Part shown: in pieces, positions 46,202-55,291 of the stretch | Layout: every line of letters begins with the position of its first letter | Numbering within the stretch: position 1 is the first letter of the stretch | Assembly: GCA_030696155.1 (NCBI GenBank) | Contig: JAUYSY010000039.1 | Location: 20,054 to 84,053 of the forward strand | Direction: 5' to 3' | Length of the DNA: 64,000 nt | From: Alphaproteobacteria bacterium | GTDB lineage: Bacteria > Pseudomonadota > Alphaproteobacteria > JAUXUR01 | Program-made: the position numbers and the translations under genes | Notes under the pieces: model-generated | What the model was told of the DNA's origin: nothing | What the model saw: the letters and a program-made list of their open reading frames with translations, nothing else | The model's database searches: none

Positions 46202-46257
46202 TCTAAACTCCAAGTCTTCTAATAGGGTAATCTTTGATGTTATTATTAACAAGCCCG

Positions 46258-46286
46258 ATTATCGTTGTGTGCATTTCGGGATGCAA
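46258..46286 (-). promoter_or_regulatory. Candidate porin promoter
   Basis: On the minus strand TTGCAT (46286-46281), 17 bases, GATAAT (46263-46258), about 57 bases upstream of the porin start codon. Confidence 0.55.
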
Positions 46287-46372
46287 TCGCTATCGGTATT
46301 TGTAAGCATGAATTACCCAATAATGTGTTGTAATCGCAACAAAAATGAAATCCCCTTAGGTTGAAAAGCAAT

Positions 46373-47017
46373 ATGTATGAAAATGAAAAAATATTAAACA
46401 AAATCAAAATATTAGATAATTTTCTTAAAAATTACCCTGATGCACGTCTTTTAATTGTAACAAAAGGACAAAATGTAGAAACGATCAATTTTTTAATAAA
46501 TAATGAAATTAATGCGTTTGGAGAAAACAAAATTCAAGAAATAAAAAATAAATTTAAAAATTTAAAAAATAAATCCATTCATTTTATAGGGCGTATTCAA
46601 ACAAATAAAATTGATGATATTGTAACACATTGTATTGTTATACATTCATTAGATCGAGTAGATGTTGCTAAAAAATTTTCTGATATAGAAAAAAAATTTA
46701 ATATTCAAAGAGACTATTTTATTCAAATGAATTTAGCAAAAGAAGCACAAAAAGGTGGTATTTTTGAAGAAGATTTAGAAAAATTTTTAATAGAAACAAA
46801 AGAAAATTTAAAATTAAATGTTAAGGGATTGATGTTGATACCACCCCAAGATGAAGATCCGACACCTTATTTTAGACGGTTGAAATTATTAACAGATATG
46901 TATGGATTAAAGGAACGCAGCATGGGGATGAGTCATGATTATAAAATAGCACTAAATGAAGGGGCGACAATTATAAGGATAGGGTCGTATATTTTTAACG
47001 ATGACAAATCAACTTAA
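46373..47017 (+). CDS. Pyridoxal phosphate homeostasis protein, YggS family
   Basis: A PLP-binding TIM-barrel protein that buffers cellular pyridoxal phosphate. Family marks are LLIVTKGQ (PLP lysine), NAFGENKIQE, IHFIGRIQTNK, SMGMSHDYKIAL and IIRIGSYIF. About 214 residues from ATG 46373; an in-frame TTG at 46361 is an alternative. The gene is unusually AT-rich even for this window. It is divergent from the porin. Confidence 0.9.
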   Translation: MYENEKILNKIKILDNFLKNYPDARLLIVTKGQNVETINFLINNEINAFGENKIQEIKNKFKNLKNKSIHFIGRIQTNKIDDIVTHCIVIHSLDRVDVAKKFSDIEKKFNIQRDYFIQMNLAKEAQKGGIFEEDLEKFLIETKENLKLNVKGLMLIPPQDEDPTPYFRRLKLLTDMYGLKERSMGMSHDYKIALNEGATIIRIGSYIFNDDKST

Positions 47018-47126
47018 TACGTTTACTATACGAAAGCATCCTAAAACGCTATTAATTTATCCTTCAGAAACCACTCAACTTTCAAAACAGCAACAATCCA
47101 TTACAATTTTTATTAATGATTGTTGA
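47001..47126 (+). CDS. Possible small gene overlapping the yggS end
   Basis: A 41-codon frame (MTNQLNTFTIRKHPKTLLIY..) starts inside the last codons of the YggS gene and ends within the -35 box of the next promoter. The overlap would allow coupled translation. No family is recognised; it may be the remnant of a longer gene or not coding at all. Confidence 0.25.
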   Translation: MTNQLNTFTIRKHPKTLLIYPSETTQLSKQQQSITIFINDC

Positions 47127-47151
47127 CCTTTAATAAAAAACTAACTATATG
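47123..47151 (+). promoter_or_regulatory. Promoter of the secreted lipase gene
   Basis: TTGACC (47123-47128), 17 bases, TATATG (47146-47151), 43 bases upstream of ATG 47194. Confidence 0.6.
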
Positions 47152-47193
47152 TGGGTTACGTTGTATTTGGACCTATTCTTAAAAGGGAACAAA

Positions 47194-48708
47194 ATGTTTA
47201 GAAATAAGTCATTAATATCTTTAGGTTTATTTGGGTTACTCCTTTGCTCAAACCAAAGCTATACTTTCGCGAGCGCTGAAACAGCAATTGAAACATCCAC
47301 ACCCATTTTTCAAAAGGGCGATACAGCTGACATTGAAGACGCAAAAGCAATTTATGCAGCTAAACTTAAAGAATACGCATCAATTGAAGCGAAAATACAT
47401 GAGCTTAAAAAAATTGATCCCAATGGCGATTATATTATAAATGATCAAAATAAAAATTCATTTTATGCAACAACAAGTACTGAATTTATAAAAGAAATTG
47501 GACAATTATCAAAAGAAATTTATGGTACGGGTGAAACAGACAAGCACGAAATTCAAAAATTATATGATGAAGAAAAACAAAAAGTAGAATTAGAAAATGA
47601 TCTTCTTTACAAAAAAATTAATGAATATATTAATTTTAAAGAAGAAGTAAAATCTGGCGTAATGTCACCTTCTAGTTTTCAATTGCTTGTTCGCGCAAGA
47701 TTTGGTGATTATGCAAGGAATATTGATATTAATGATGCGACAACGCGTGCCAAGCAAATTGAAGCATTAGACGCTGTTTCGAACATTATTACGTCGCGAA
47801 TTGATAGCAATGCTAAAGCCATTGATAATATGGATATATATTATTTAGTTGTTCAAAGATATCCTGTTGTTAAATATGGTTATTTTAAAGATTATATCGT
47901 TGTTAAAACGTTTTACAGACATGAATACACACAATTTTCTGGTGCGCTCCTTTATAGTCCGTCAAAAAACCACCTTGTTCTTGCCTTTCCTGGAACTGTA
48001 ACGGGTGCTGATTGGGGGCGTAATCTAAGCTTTACAAAACATCCAGGCGAACTTATTCCAAATGAGGAATTGAGCCTCCATAAAGGTTTTGTTAAATCTT
48101 ACAATGAAATAAAAGATCAAATTAATAGTGAATTAAATCGTTGGGTAAGTTTATATATTAATGATCCTGCTAATAAAGATCGAATATTGGAAGTAACGAC
48201 GACAGGTCATTCTAAAGGTGCTGCCATGTCAACGATTGCAGCCATTGACATTGCTGCAAATATTTTAACAGAGCATTTAGGGCCTAAAGATGGTCAATTC
48301 CCTTGGAAAGTTAATAATCCAAATTTTGCATCTCCTCGTTTCGCGGGTACAAGAACATCAAAATTAATTGAGGAAAAATATCTGAGCAAATATGATATTT
48401 TACGTTTTGTTAATTATTGGGATGTCGTTCCAAGTGTGGTAGCCGAATTTACAGGATCAAAACATGTGGGTGTTGGTTTTGTCTTTAGCACTGGATTTTT
48501 TGAAGACATGACCAAAGATTATCCTATTGTGAACTGGCACAATATGGAGAAATATGCAGAACTTTCTCCCATTCAATTTGAAAAATGTCGTGAAGCTGGG
48601 AAAACGCTTGCAACTGATATTTTAAAATTAAATAAATTGAAAACAGAAATCCAAGACCTTGAAAAACAACATGGGTTTCATCAAAAAGGATGGTTGTCTG
48701 GTCTTTAA
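47194..48708 (+). CDS. Secreted class 3 lipase
   Basis: 504 residues from ATG 47194, preceded by AAAGGGA; the ATG at 47149 lies on the promoter -10 and was rejected. The signal peptide is MFRNKSLISLGLFGLLLCSN... An N-terminal helical region of about 200 residues precedes an alpha/beta-hydrolase lipase_3 domain. Visible are the oxyanion region LVLAFPGTVTGADWGRN, HKGFVKSYNEI, nucleophile Ser340 in TGHSKGAAMS, acid Asp410 in NYWDVVPSV, and His449 in VNWHNMEKY. It probably cleaves lipid esters outside the cytoplasm; host-membrane attack is a reasonable inference. The family occurs as secreted effectors in several intracellular bacteria. Confidence 0.85.
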   Translation: MFRNKSLISLGLFGLLLCSNQSYTFASAETAIETSTPIFQKGDTADIEDAKAIYAAKLKEYASIEAKIHELKKIDPNGDYIINDQNKNSFYATTSTEFIKEIGQLSKEIYGTGETDKHEIQKLYDEEKQKVELENDLLYKKINEYINFKEEVKSGVMSPSSFQLLVRARFGDYARNIDINDATTRAKQIEALDAVSNIITSRIDSNAKAIDNMDIYYLVVQRYPVVKYGYFKDYIVVKTFYRHEYTQFSGALLYSPSKNHLVLAFPGTVTGADWGRNLSFTKHPGELIPNEELSLHKGFVKSYNEIKDQINSELNRWVSLYINDPANKDRILEVTTTGHSKGAAMSTIAAIDIAANILTEHLGPKDGQFPWKVNNPNFASPRFAGTRTSKLIEEKYLSKYDILRFVNYWDVVPSVVAEFTGSKHVGVGFVFSTGFFEDMTKDYPIVNWHNMEKYAELSPIQFEKCREAGKTLATDILKLNKLKTEIQDLEKQHGFHQKGWLSGL

Positions 48709-48719
48709 TAAGGTTAACT

Positions 48720-49045
48720 CAGTAATTACTTTATAGGAAACCCAAAGGTTTCCATCGTTGAGATAAGCCCCAAATTGAATGGGGCATCGTGCTAATCCAA
48801 AAAATAGTCTTACACTAGAATATTGATTTTGGACTGGATTGCTTTGCTGTCCCTTTTTAAATTTGGACCCGAACCAGCCACATCGTCATCGCGTCCTCGT
48901 TCTCCTCACATCGTTATCGAAAACTCCCGCCCTATTTTGAGGGTGTGGCGATCTAAAAAAAGGTTGCAAACGACTTTTTTAGATTGCAGCGGGTCCCTTT
49001 AAATTTGGGCCCCTCGCAATGACGGATTGTAATTGTTATTCCTTT
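48720..49045. repeat. Composite palindromic region between lipase and ankyrin-like genes
   Basis: The 351-base gap has no gene. It holds GGAAACC-CAAA-GGTTTCC near 48737, GCCCC..GGGGC near 48768, and a 10-bp hairpin ATCTAAAAAA/TTTTTTAGAT at 48951-48984. A near-identical 15-base direct repeat TTTAAATTTGG(A/G)CCC lies at 48856 and 48998. CTCGCAATGACGG near 49013 is of the kind seen in widespread alphaproteobacterial repeats. CTTTATAGGAAA at its start recurs at 52843, so at least one part is a dispersed unit. The first hairpin may also end the lipase transcript. Confidence 0.55.
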
Positions 49046-49059
49046 TAAATCCGCCCCTT

Positions 49060-52000
49060 TTAGGTAGACTGACGACTTTTTTTCATTACAGGCTCCCCCT
49101 CATTACAAACTTCAAAACCTCGTTCTAATCTTTTTTTTAATAAACTTGGATTAAAAGCATGCTGCGTCAAAACAGAGAAGGCTTCATAATTGCCATTCTC
49201 ATAAGCAAGCTCCCAAGGCAATTTTTGATCTTTATTTTTTCGCATCATATCAACCTCCCTAATATTAGAATGTTTGAGAATAATCTTTAAACAATCTACG
49301 TCGCCAACAATAGAAGCCAAGTCTAAGGATGAATATAATACTCCATCGTCATTTATAAAATCGTTTGGCTCAAATATTAAATTTTCCATAAAATGGTTAA
49401 GTGTTCTTTTGTTTTTACTAATAATTAAAAAATCTAAAACACTATGACCTTTTTCATTTCTAATTTTTAATATTTTTTTAATTCTATCCTTAAAATTTAT
49501 TTTAAAATAATCAATGCATTTTACTGCCTCATCATCTAAATTTTTTTTAACAAAATACATAATATATTGAATTATTTTTTCATCAGACAATATATTACCA
49601 AATATTTTTAAATATTCATGAAAATTATTATAGTTTTGTTTTAATATTGCGTTATCAATAGGTTCATATTCATTCAAAAAATCTTTTGCTGAAAATATTT
49701 TTATTTCGTTGATTACATAATTTAACAATCCATAACATTCTTTATTCTTTGAAAGTAAAGATAAAAAATCTGTTTTTTCATCACCAAAATCAATGAGTTG
49801 TTCTTTAGATAAAATCTTAGCATCAATCAATCTACGTAAACATTCTTCAGAATTATTATTTTCCACGATTGCGTAAATAAGTTCATTTACACATCCATTA
49901 AATTCATTTTGATCCACACCAACTGAATTTATAATCAAATCAAGTATTTTAAAATTATTTTCTGCTAATATATGATAAAATGGCATTTCATCTCCGGCCG
50001 GATCCAATTTAAACATATCATCTTGTGTAATTTTTCCAGTATTAATGAAAGATTCTAACATATCAAACGAATTGTTTCGACAAATAAAAGTCAATAAATA
50101 AATTTTTTCATCTTCTAGATCACCTTGAAAACATTCATCAAAATCAATTTTTTTTAAAAACTCTTTTACTACATTAATTAAATTTTCTTCTACAGCAACT
50201 CTTAAGAGTGAGTCACTACCATCATTATCATTATCATTATCATTATCATCATAATCATCAGCATACCTAAAGGATGTAATTTCCTCTTTTGTTATAGCTT
50301 CAATATCATGTACTATTTTTGCTGCAATTGCGTAGTTTTCAACAGGGAACTTATTTTTTTTGAAAATTTCATATAATGTAAACTTCATATGATTGTCATC
50401 TGTAGGTAAAGTGCTAAGCCAAAAATTCAAAAACATATATAAAGCATCAATTTTTTGCGACAAAACAAAATCAATTATATCAACCATTTCATCTGAATCA
50501 TATAAATTACAAGAAAAAACAATTTCAGATCTATCTTGATATCCATGTTTCTGAAGAAAAAATAATTTTTGGGATGACAAAAGTAGATTAAAAACATTCG
50601 GATCTAAATTCTTTATATTTTTTTCTAAAAATTCTATACTAAAATTATTATTTTTATTTAATTTTTGATCGTATTCTAATGATGCGTGTCTAGATTCAAT
50701 ATTAATATTAAAAACAGCTGAATCGTTATTTGCAACAGCGATACAGAGCTTATCTGTTTCAAACGCTTCATTTTTAGCTTGAATACTCCATTGACGCCCT
50801 AATTTTGAGTCAGAGAAAATATGAAGAAATGCTGAAAGATAATCTCGTGCCATAGATAATTTTTTATTTTTATCATCATCATGATTAATTTCATATTTTA
50901 CAATGGGCACACAATTTTGTAAAAGCATCACGACATTTATAAACCCTGACTCCATTTCGTAACCATTTCTTACATATTCAATATTTTCTTTATTTGAAAC
51001 AATTGTCGCCCAATCATTTCTTGCTTTTTGTGTTTTCTGAAGTAAAATTGTTGGATAATTTGTATAAAAACAAATCAATTCATCTTTAACCTTAATTTCT
51101 ACATTTTTTAATTTATCAACTTCAAATCTATTTGAACTATTATCATAAAGAAGAATGTTAAAAATATTGCGAATCATTGTTTCCACACAATCCGCAAATT
51201 GACATTCATTGAACTTTGCTTGGCCATATGTAATCAAAAGTGGATATTCATTTTCATATATTTCATGTCCATAACCGAAAAATGAAGCTAATTCAGGATT
51301 GGCAAATACTTCATTGTCTAATGCTCCAGGTTCATCTTTCTGCTTTTTCTTGCTGGAAAAATAAAAATCTTTATTGAAATTCGTATTAGAATTGATATCT
51401 GCTAAACCTCCCGCCGCCTTAACCAATTCTTCCATATCTGCGCGCTTATCAGCTTTTTTCCAAGCAAAGGCCAGCAAAGTATGCTCGACAACATTTTTAG
51501 GATAAGAAGTGTATTCTTTTGTTTCTCGTAATGCCTCTAGCAAAATCCTTGAAAATAATGCAATAGGTTTGCAGGATTTAGTTTCTAAAAATGCATCAAG
51601 TGAAGATAAAAATCTATTTTTTTCTTTTTTTGAATTATAACATTTTAAAAATTCCATATATTTTCGGGAAAAAATATCTTCCACAAGAATTTCATTTATT
51701 TTTTTTAATAAATTTTCACTTAATTTTCCATCATCCAAAGTAATTTCTCTTAAGATTTTTCCAATTCCTACAAAACTTAACTTAGATATTGGATTTCTTG
51801 AGATTTGATTTGGAATAAAATTAATACGATCAAAAGAAGGAAAAAGAAATTGAATAAAGGATGCAACATGGTCTTGTGGAAAGTCATTTTCACTACGGAA
51901 TGTAAAACTATAAGAGGCAATGTTTTCTTTCTCAGTCCCGTAATGTCCAAAAAATCTTAAATTAGGTAGATACGTATTTAATGCTACAAAACCATAAAGA

Positions 52001-52128
52001 GGCGATATTTGTTGATGATATTTTTCATCAATTGATTCTTTCCAACCACCTATTTCTTCAAACGGCAATTCTGAAAACGCATGATTAACAAAAAAAGAAA
52101 ATAAAAAAACAAATGCAAGCCTTATCAT
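49060..52128 (-). CDS. Large secreted protein with ankyrin-like repeats
   Basis: 1,022 residues from ATG 52128, preceded by AAAGGAT; ATG 52176 would precede the signal peptide by 16 residues. The signal peptide is MIRLAFVFLFSFFVNHAFS. The N-terminal half has no recognised family. From about residue 620 on, degenerate ankyrin-like units appear (SLLRVAVEENLINVVKEFLK, MPFYHILAENNFKILDLIIN, SSLDLASIVGDVDCLKIILK, LPWELAYENGNYEAFSVL). A run of Asp-Asn codons coded by a hexanucleotide repeat lies at the start of this part. Ankyrin proteins of intracellular bacteria often bind host proteins; here that is inference. The C-terminus is basic (MKKSRQST). Confidence 0.7.
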   Translation of the reverse strand: MIRLAFVFLFSFFVNHAFSELPFEEIGGWKESIDEKYHQQISPLYGFVALNTYLPNLRFFGHYGTEKENIASYSFTFRSENDFPQDHVASFIQFLFPSFDRINFIPNQISRNPISKLSFVGIGKILREITLDDGKLSENLLKKINEILVEDIFSRKYMEFLKCYNSKKEKNRFLSSLDAFLETKSCKPIALFSRILLEALRETKEYTSYPKNVVEHTLLAFAWKKADKRADMEELVKAAGGLADINSNTNFNKDFYFSSKKKQKDEPGALDNEVFANPELASFFGYGHEIYENEYPLLITYGQAKFNECQFADCVETMIRNIFNILLYDNSSNRFEVDKLKNVEIKVKDELICFYTNYPTILLQKTQKARNDWATIVSNKENIEYVRNGYEMESGFINVVMLLQNCVPIVKYEINHDDDKNKKLSMARDYLSAFLHIFSDSKLGRQWSIQAKNEAFETDKLCIAVANNDSAVFNINIESRHASLEYDQKLNKNNNFSIEFLEKNIKNLDPNVFNLLLSSQKLFFLQKHGYQDRSEIVFSCNLYDSDEMVDIIDFVLSQKIDALYMFLNFWLSTLPTDDNHMKFTLYEIFKKNKFPVENYAIAAKIVHDIEAITKEEITSFRYADDYDDNDNDNDNDGSDSLLRVAVEENLINVVKEFLKKIDFDECFQGDLEDEKIYLLTFICRNNSFDMLESFINTGKITQDDMFKLDPAGDEMPFYHILAENNFKILDLIINSVGVDQNEFNGCVNELIYAIVENNNSEECLRRLIDAKILSKEQLIDFGDEKTDFLSLLSKNKECYGLLNYVINEIKIFSAKDFLNEYEPIDNAILKQNYNNFHEYLKIFGNILSDEKIIQYIMYFVKKNLDDEAVKCIDYFKINFKDRIKKILKIRNEKGHSVLDFLIISKNKRTLNHFMENLIFEPNDFINDDGVLYSSLDLASIVGDVDCLKIILKHSNIREVDMMRKNKDQKLPWELAYENGNYEAFSVLTQHAFNPSLLKKRLERGFEVCNEGEPVMKKSRQST
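50221..50250. repeat. Hexanucleotide microsatellite (ATTATC)n
   Basis: Four perfect ATTATC units (50224-50247) flanked by partial ones, coding for alternating Asp and Asn in the ankyrin-like protein. Gain or loss of units would keep the frame and change linker length. Confidence 0.85.
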
Positions 52129-52433
52129 AAAATAATCCTTTAGCAAAAAAAATGATTGAATAATAGAAATATACATAACATTATAAATTTTGTCAATTTT
52201 TTTGTTTATTATTTTAGTTATTTAAATATTTATAATTTTAATAATCTATAAGTACAATGTTTTCATGAAAGAATATGAAAGTAAAAATCATAGTTATGAT
52301 TCTAATCATTAGGCTTTATGTAAAATATTATCCAAATTTTGTTCATCATTTATTTTATTATTTAAAGTAAAATGATTTTGCAGTTTCTTTTCAAAAATTG
52401 CATTAATTTTTAATTATTCCTCATTGAAAATAA

Positions 52434-52784
52434 AACCTTACTAAAGTTAATGCTTTAGAGCATGGCTATCGCGGTTCCATTCAACTTTATCATGGCGCAT
52501 TAAAGGCGCCAGATTTGTATTTTATGGATGAATTAAAAAAAATCGCAGCTGAACATAATAATTTTTCTTATATTCCATGTGTGCTACATGGTGATAAAAA
52601 TGCATTTTATCAAATTGGTAATATTGAAAACATTGTTATGGACAATATGCAACATAAGAAAGAGCAGATAAAATTATATGTATGTGGCGCACCAGAACTT
52701 GTAAATTCTTTAAAGACAAAAGCTTTCCTATCAGGCATTTCATCAAAATATATATATGCGGATGCATTTTTACCGAGTAAATGA
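52434..52784 (+). pseudogene. Relic of an FNR-family NAD(P)H-flavin/ferredoxin reductase, C-terminal part
   Basis: The frame is open from a stop at 52431 to TGA 52784 and reads GYRGSIQLYHGALKAPDLYF then MDELKKIAAEHNNFSYIPCV, KLYVCGAPELVNSL and DAFLPSK. This is the NAD-binding half of ferredoxin-NAD reductase or multicomponent oxygenase reductases (the order Y-H-G ... D-L-Y ... Y-x-C-G-x-P). The FAD-binding half is gone. An internal ATG at 52515 could still start 89 residues, but the domain would be incomplete. Confidence 0.75.
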
Positions 52785-52824
52785 AGACTTTTTTGAAAAT
52801 ATTTATTTGTATTGATTCATAACA

Positions 52825-52930
52825 CGAACACGTCAATTAGCTTTATAGGAAATCCAGAATTTCCGATCGAGCCACCTGAGGCGAAATCCTCGGGCGACTC
52901 GATCGAAAGCTATTGGTTTTATTGTTTTTA
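52825..52930. repeat. Palindromic repeat with strong hairpin (family C)
   Basis: Outer arms TTAGCTTTATAGG and AAAGCTATTGG are inverted. The inner hairpin GATCGAGCC..CCTGAGG-CGAAAT-CCTCGGG..CTCGATC is GC-rich. CTTTATAGGAAATCCAGA..TTTCC matches the start of the 48720 region. It ends before the MerR gene stop and could serve as its terminator. Confidence 0.6.
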
Positions 52931-52946
52931 GTTCCAAGTTCACTTT

Positions 52947-53879
52947 TTAGCGATGAATTTTCGCCAGCCAATCCTTAGCTTTTTGACTAATAATCGTATC
53001 TTTTTTTGCTATTTCATATAGCTCATTGCGTCGTTCTTGGTCCTCGCCATACATATCATCCAACAATTCATTCCAAAGTTTTATTGGATTCGTATCCACT
53101 TGATTTAAAATAGCGTAAATACGTTTTTGCCAATACGCATCACAAGCTTTCCCAAGCCAAGAGACAATTTCAGGCGTCAACCCATAATCATCGAGATGTT
53201 TGCCTTCACCCCATCCTTTTTCAAATATTTTAGTCCGTAAATGAGCATATTTTTTGCCGTATAATAGATTAACATGGTCCATGCATTTTTTGGCAAGCGC
53301 AATACCTATTTCACTTGTTGGATCCGTTTTAAGATTTTTTTGAAATTCAGAGACTAAATGTGCCCAAGTTTCTTCAAAATTCTTTTTCTCTTCAAGTGTA
53401 AAACGGGTTGGTAATTCTTTTTCAAAATTTGCAAATTGTTTAAGTTCTTCACTATTGAAGATCTCTTTAACCCATGCGCGTTCTAATTGTTGTGTCATTT
53501 GATAAACCTCTATTAAATCTATAATTTTTTTCCATGGAAAAGATTTTTGTGATTTGTATTCATCCAGCGCTAATTCAAGGGTCTTTTTTGCCTCCACCAA
53601 TGCATCTGCTTTTTCTTGTAACAACCTTGATTGCGCATGAAAATGTGTTTCCATATCAATCTGTTGTTTAAGCAAAGTTTGAATTTGCGAAAGCTCAAAA
53701 CCAAAAAATTTTAACGCTAAAATCTGTTGCAATTTCACTAAATCTTTTTCAGTGTATAAACGATAGCCGTTCGGTCGTCTCAATGAAGGTTTAAGCAAAT
53801 TAATTTTGTCATAATGATGCAATGTACGCACGGTGACATTCGTTAATTTGCTTAGTTCCTTGATATACCATTCAGCCAT
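52947..53879 (-). CDS. MerR-family regulator with TipAS-type ligand domain
   Basis: 310 residues. The N-terminal winged helix of MerR proteins is visible (IKELSKLTNVTVRTLHHYDK, LLKPSLRRPNGYRLYTEKDL), then a dimer helix with many Gln. The C-terminal ~120 residues (FTLEEKKNFEETWAHL ... YGLTPEIVSWLGKACDAYWQ) resemble TipAS antibiotic-recognition domains. It probably activates its own promoter or a drug-response gene when bound by a ligand. AAGGAG precedes the start. No obvious target gene is adjacent. Confidence 0.88.
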   Translation of the reverse strand: MAEWYIKELSKLTNVTVRTLHHYDKINLLKPSLRRPNGYRLYTEKDLVKLQQILALKFFGFELSQIQTLLKQQIDMETHFHAQSRLLQEKADALVEAKKTLELALDEYKSQKSFPWKKIIDLIEVYQMTQQLERAWVKEIFNSEELKQFANFEKELPTRFTLEEKKNFEETWAHLVSEFQKNLKTDPTSEIGIALAKKCMDHVNLLYGKKYAHLRTKIFEKGWGEGKHLDDYGLTPEIVSWLGKACDAYWQKRIYAILNQVDTNPIKLWNELLDDMYGEDQERRNELYEIAKKDTIISQKAKDWLAKIHR

Positions 53880-53898
53880 CTTTTATCTCCTTAAAATT

Positions 53899-53929
53899 AA
53901 GATGAGGTATGACGTAAGAAGAGGGTCAA
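53899..53929 (-). promoter_or_regulatory. MerR-type promoter with long spacer
   Basis: On the minus strand TTGACC (53929-53924) and CATCTT (53904-53899) are 19 bases apart, the stretched spacing that MerR-family activators correct by twisting DNA. Autoregulation of the adjacent gene is inferred. Confidence 0.5.
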
Positions 53930-54005
53930 GAAGTTTTTTTATCTATTTTGAAATAAAATCGATAGATAATATCGGTGCGCATTTCGTCAAAATAAAAAGA
54001 AGATA

Positions 54006-54036
54006 ACAAAAAGGGCAAAACAAGTTTGCCCTTTTT
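54006..54036. terminator. Bidirectional terminator
   Basis: AAAGGGCAAA-ACAAG-TTTGCCCTTT with a T run on the plus strand and A (T on the minus) on the other side. It lies 18 bases past the stop of the minus-strand gene at 54054. Confidence 0.85.
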
Positions 54037-54053
54037 TATTCTTTTTGAGAATA

Positions 54054-55157
54054 CTAATTTTGGTTGGATTCTTTAGTTTCTGCACCTATTCCAAACATTT
54101 TTAACAAATTTAATTGTTGTTCGAGTGTTGCATTGAATCTAAAAGTAGATTCTTCAGGCTTGGGTGCAGTAACAATAACTGCTCCTAAAGGGTTACGGTT
54201 TCTAAATTCCTCAAGATCAGCTTGTGTGTGTTTTTTTGGATCAAATCTAAAAGGTTTAACGTTAATGCCTAAAGCAACGTTCTGTAAAGAAGCAGCATAA
54301 TCAAGATCATCCATTTTAGCATCAGCTGCATTTTGAATAAGGCGCAATGATTCATCATTGTCTAAATGATTAAAAGCTTCTAATACATCATGTGTCACAC
54401 GACTTTTAATATTTGAAGATTGATGGCGCAAAATTACAAGATTAAGATGTGGTGCAAAATCATAAGGAACAAAACCTGCTTTTAATGCCCCGCGAATTGC
54501 ATCAAGATCATTAACATCTTCTAATGTTTCAAACCCTTTAAAAGCTTCTGTTGATTCTTGTAAAACACATTTACCTTCATCAAGACTAAAGGTATTGCTG
54601 TATGGATATGATCCTATTATAGGCATATGCTCTAAAAACAAATCATAAATCTTGGATCTAAGACTTTCTTGTGCTTTATCTATTAGATCTATAACGATTT
54701 CACTCCAACCTGCATCATCAAGATAATTTGTGCGATCTATCGGAAGGTATGTATTTCTGATAGGGCATAAGAAAATAGGTGTTCCAATTTGAACATAGGC
54801 AATAATTTTACGTGTATCTTTTAACTTTCCATCAATGTTTTCTTGTTCGGCAATAGAAACAGTATATTGGGTAAAAAATAAATCGGGATTTTTACTTATT
54901 TCAATATAATTACCTGATCTTTTTTGATTTTCAACAAGAGATGTTTTCATTATAGGTGAAGGCGCAATTTTAAAATCATTTAAATCAGTAGGCACCATAT
55001 ACAGATATTTATTTTCCTCAAGTTCCAATGACCATACTTTTTCACCATGTATGGCTTTATAAGCGTTATCCCATCTTGCTTTATAGTCATTCGTTGCGTT
55101 GGCCTGATATATAGATAAAATGGCACACAAACTTAAGAATAGTCGTATTTTTTTCAT
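54054..55157 (-). CDS. Secreted protein of unknown function (shared signal-peptide cassette, member 1)
   Basis: 367 residues from ATG 55157; ATG 55169 is also in frame and coding is continuous. The signal peptide MKKIRLFLSLCAILSIYQAN is nearly the same as in the next upstream gene (55292-56116), while the mature parts share nothing obvious. No family is recognised. Short marks are LRHQSSNIKSRVTHDVLEAF and AIRGALKAGFVPYDFAPHLN. A promoter and a terminator frame it as a single gene. Confidence 0.65.
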   Translation of the reverse strand: MKKIRLFLSLCAILSIYQANATNDYKARWDNAYKAIHGEKVWSLELEENKYLYMVPTDLNDFKIAPSPIMKTSLVENQKRSGNYIEISKNPDLFFTQYTVSIAEQENIDGKLKDTRKIIAYVQIGTPIFLCPIRNTYLPIDRTNYLDDAGWSEIVIDLIDKAQESLRSKIYDLFLEHMPIIGSYPYSNTFSLDEGKCVLQESTEAFKGFETLEDVNDLDAIRGALKAGFVPYDFAPHLNLVILRHQSSNIKSRVTHDVLEAFNHLDNDESLRLIQNAADAKMDDLDYAASLQNVALGINVKPFRFDPKKHTQADLEEFRNRNPLGAVIVTAPKPEESTFRFNATLEQQLNLLKMFGIGAETKESNQN

Positions 55158-55184
55158 GATATTCTCCATAGTAAAAACTTGCGC

Positions 55185-55214
55185 AATATACTTTGCAAAT
55201 TAAGTAAAAGTCAA
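55185..55214 (-). promoter_or_regulatory. Promoter of secreted-cassette member 1
   Basis: On the minus strand TTGACT (55214-55209), 18 bases, TATATT (55190-55185). The same TTGACTT(T/C)ACTTAA context lies upstream of member 2. Confidence 0.6.
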
Positions 55215-55291
55215 TACACTAAAACAACAGTCAAGAAACATCTAAACATCCTCATTGAAAAACCTCATTCATTTTTAACTTTCATCGATGC

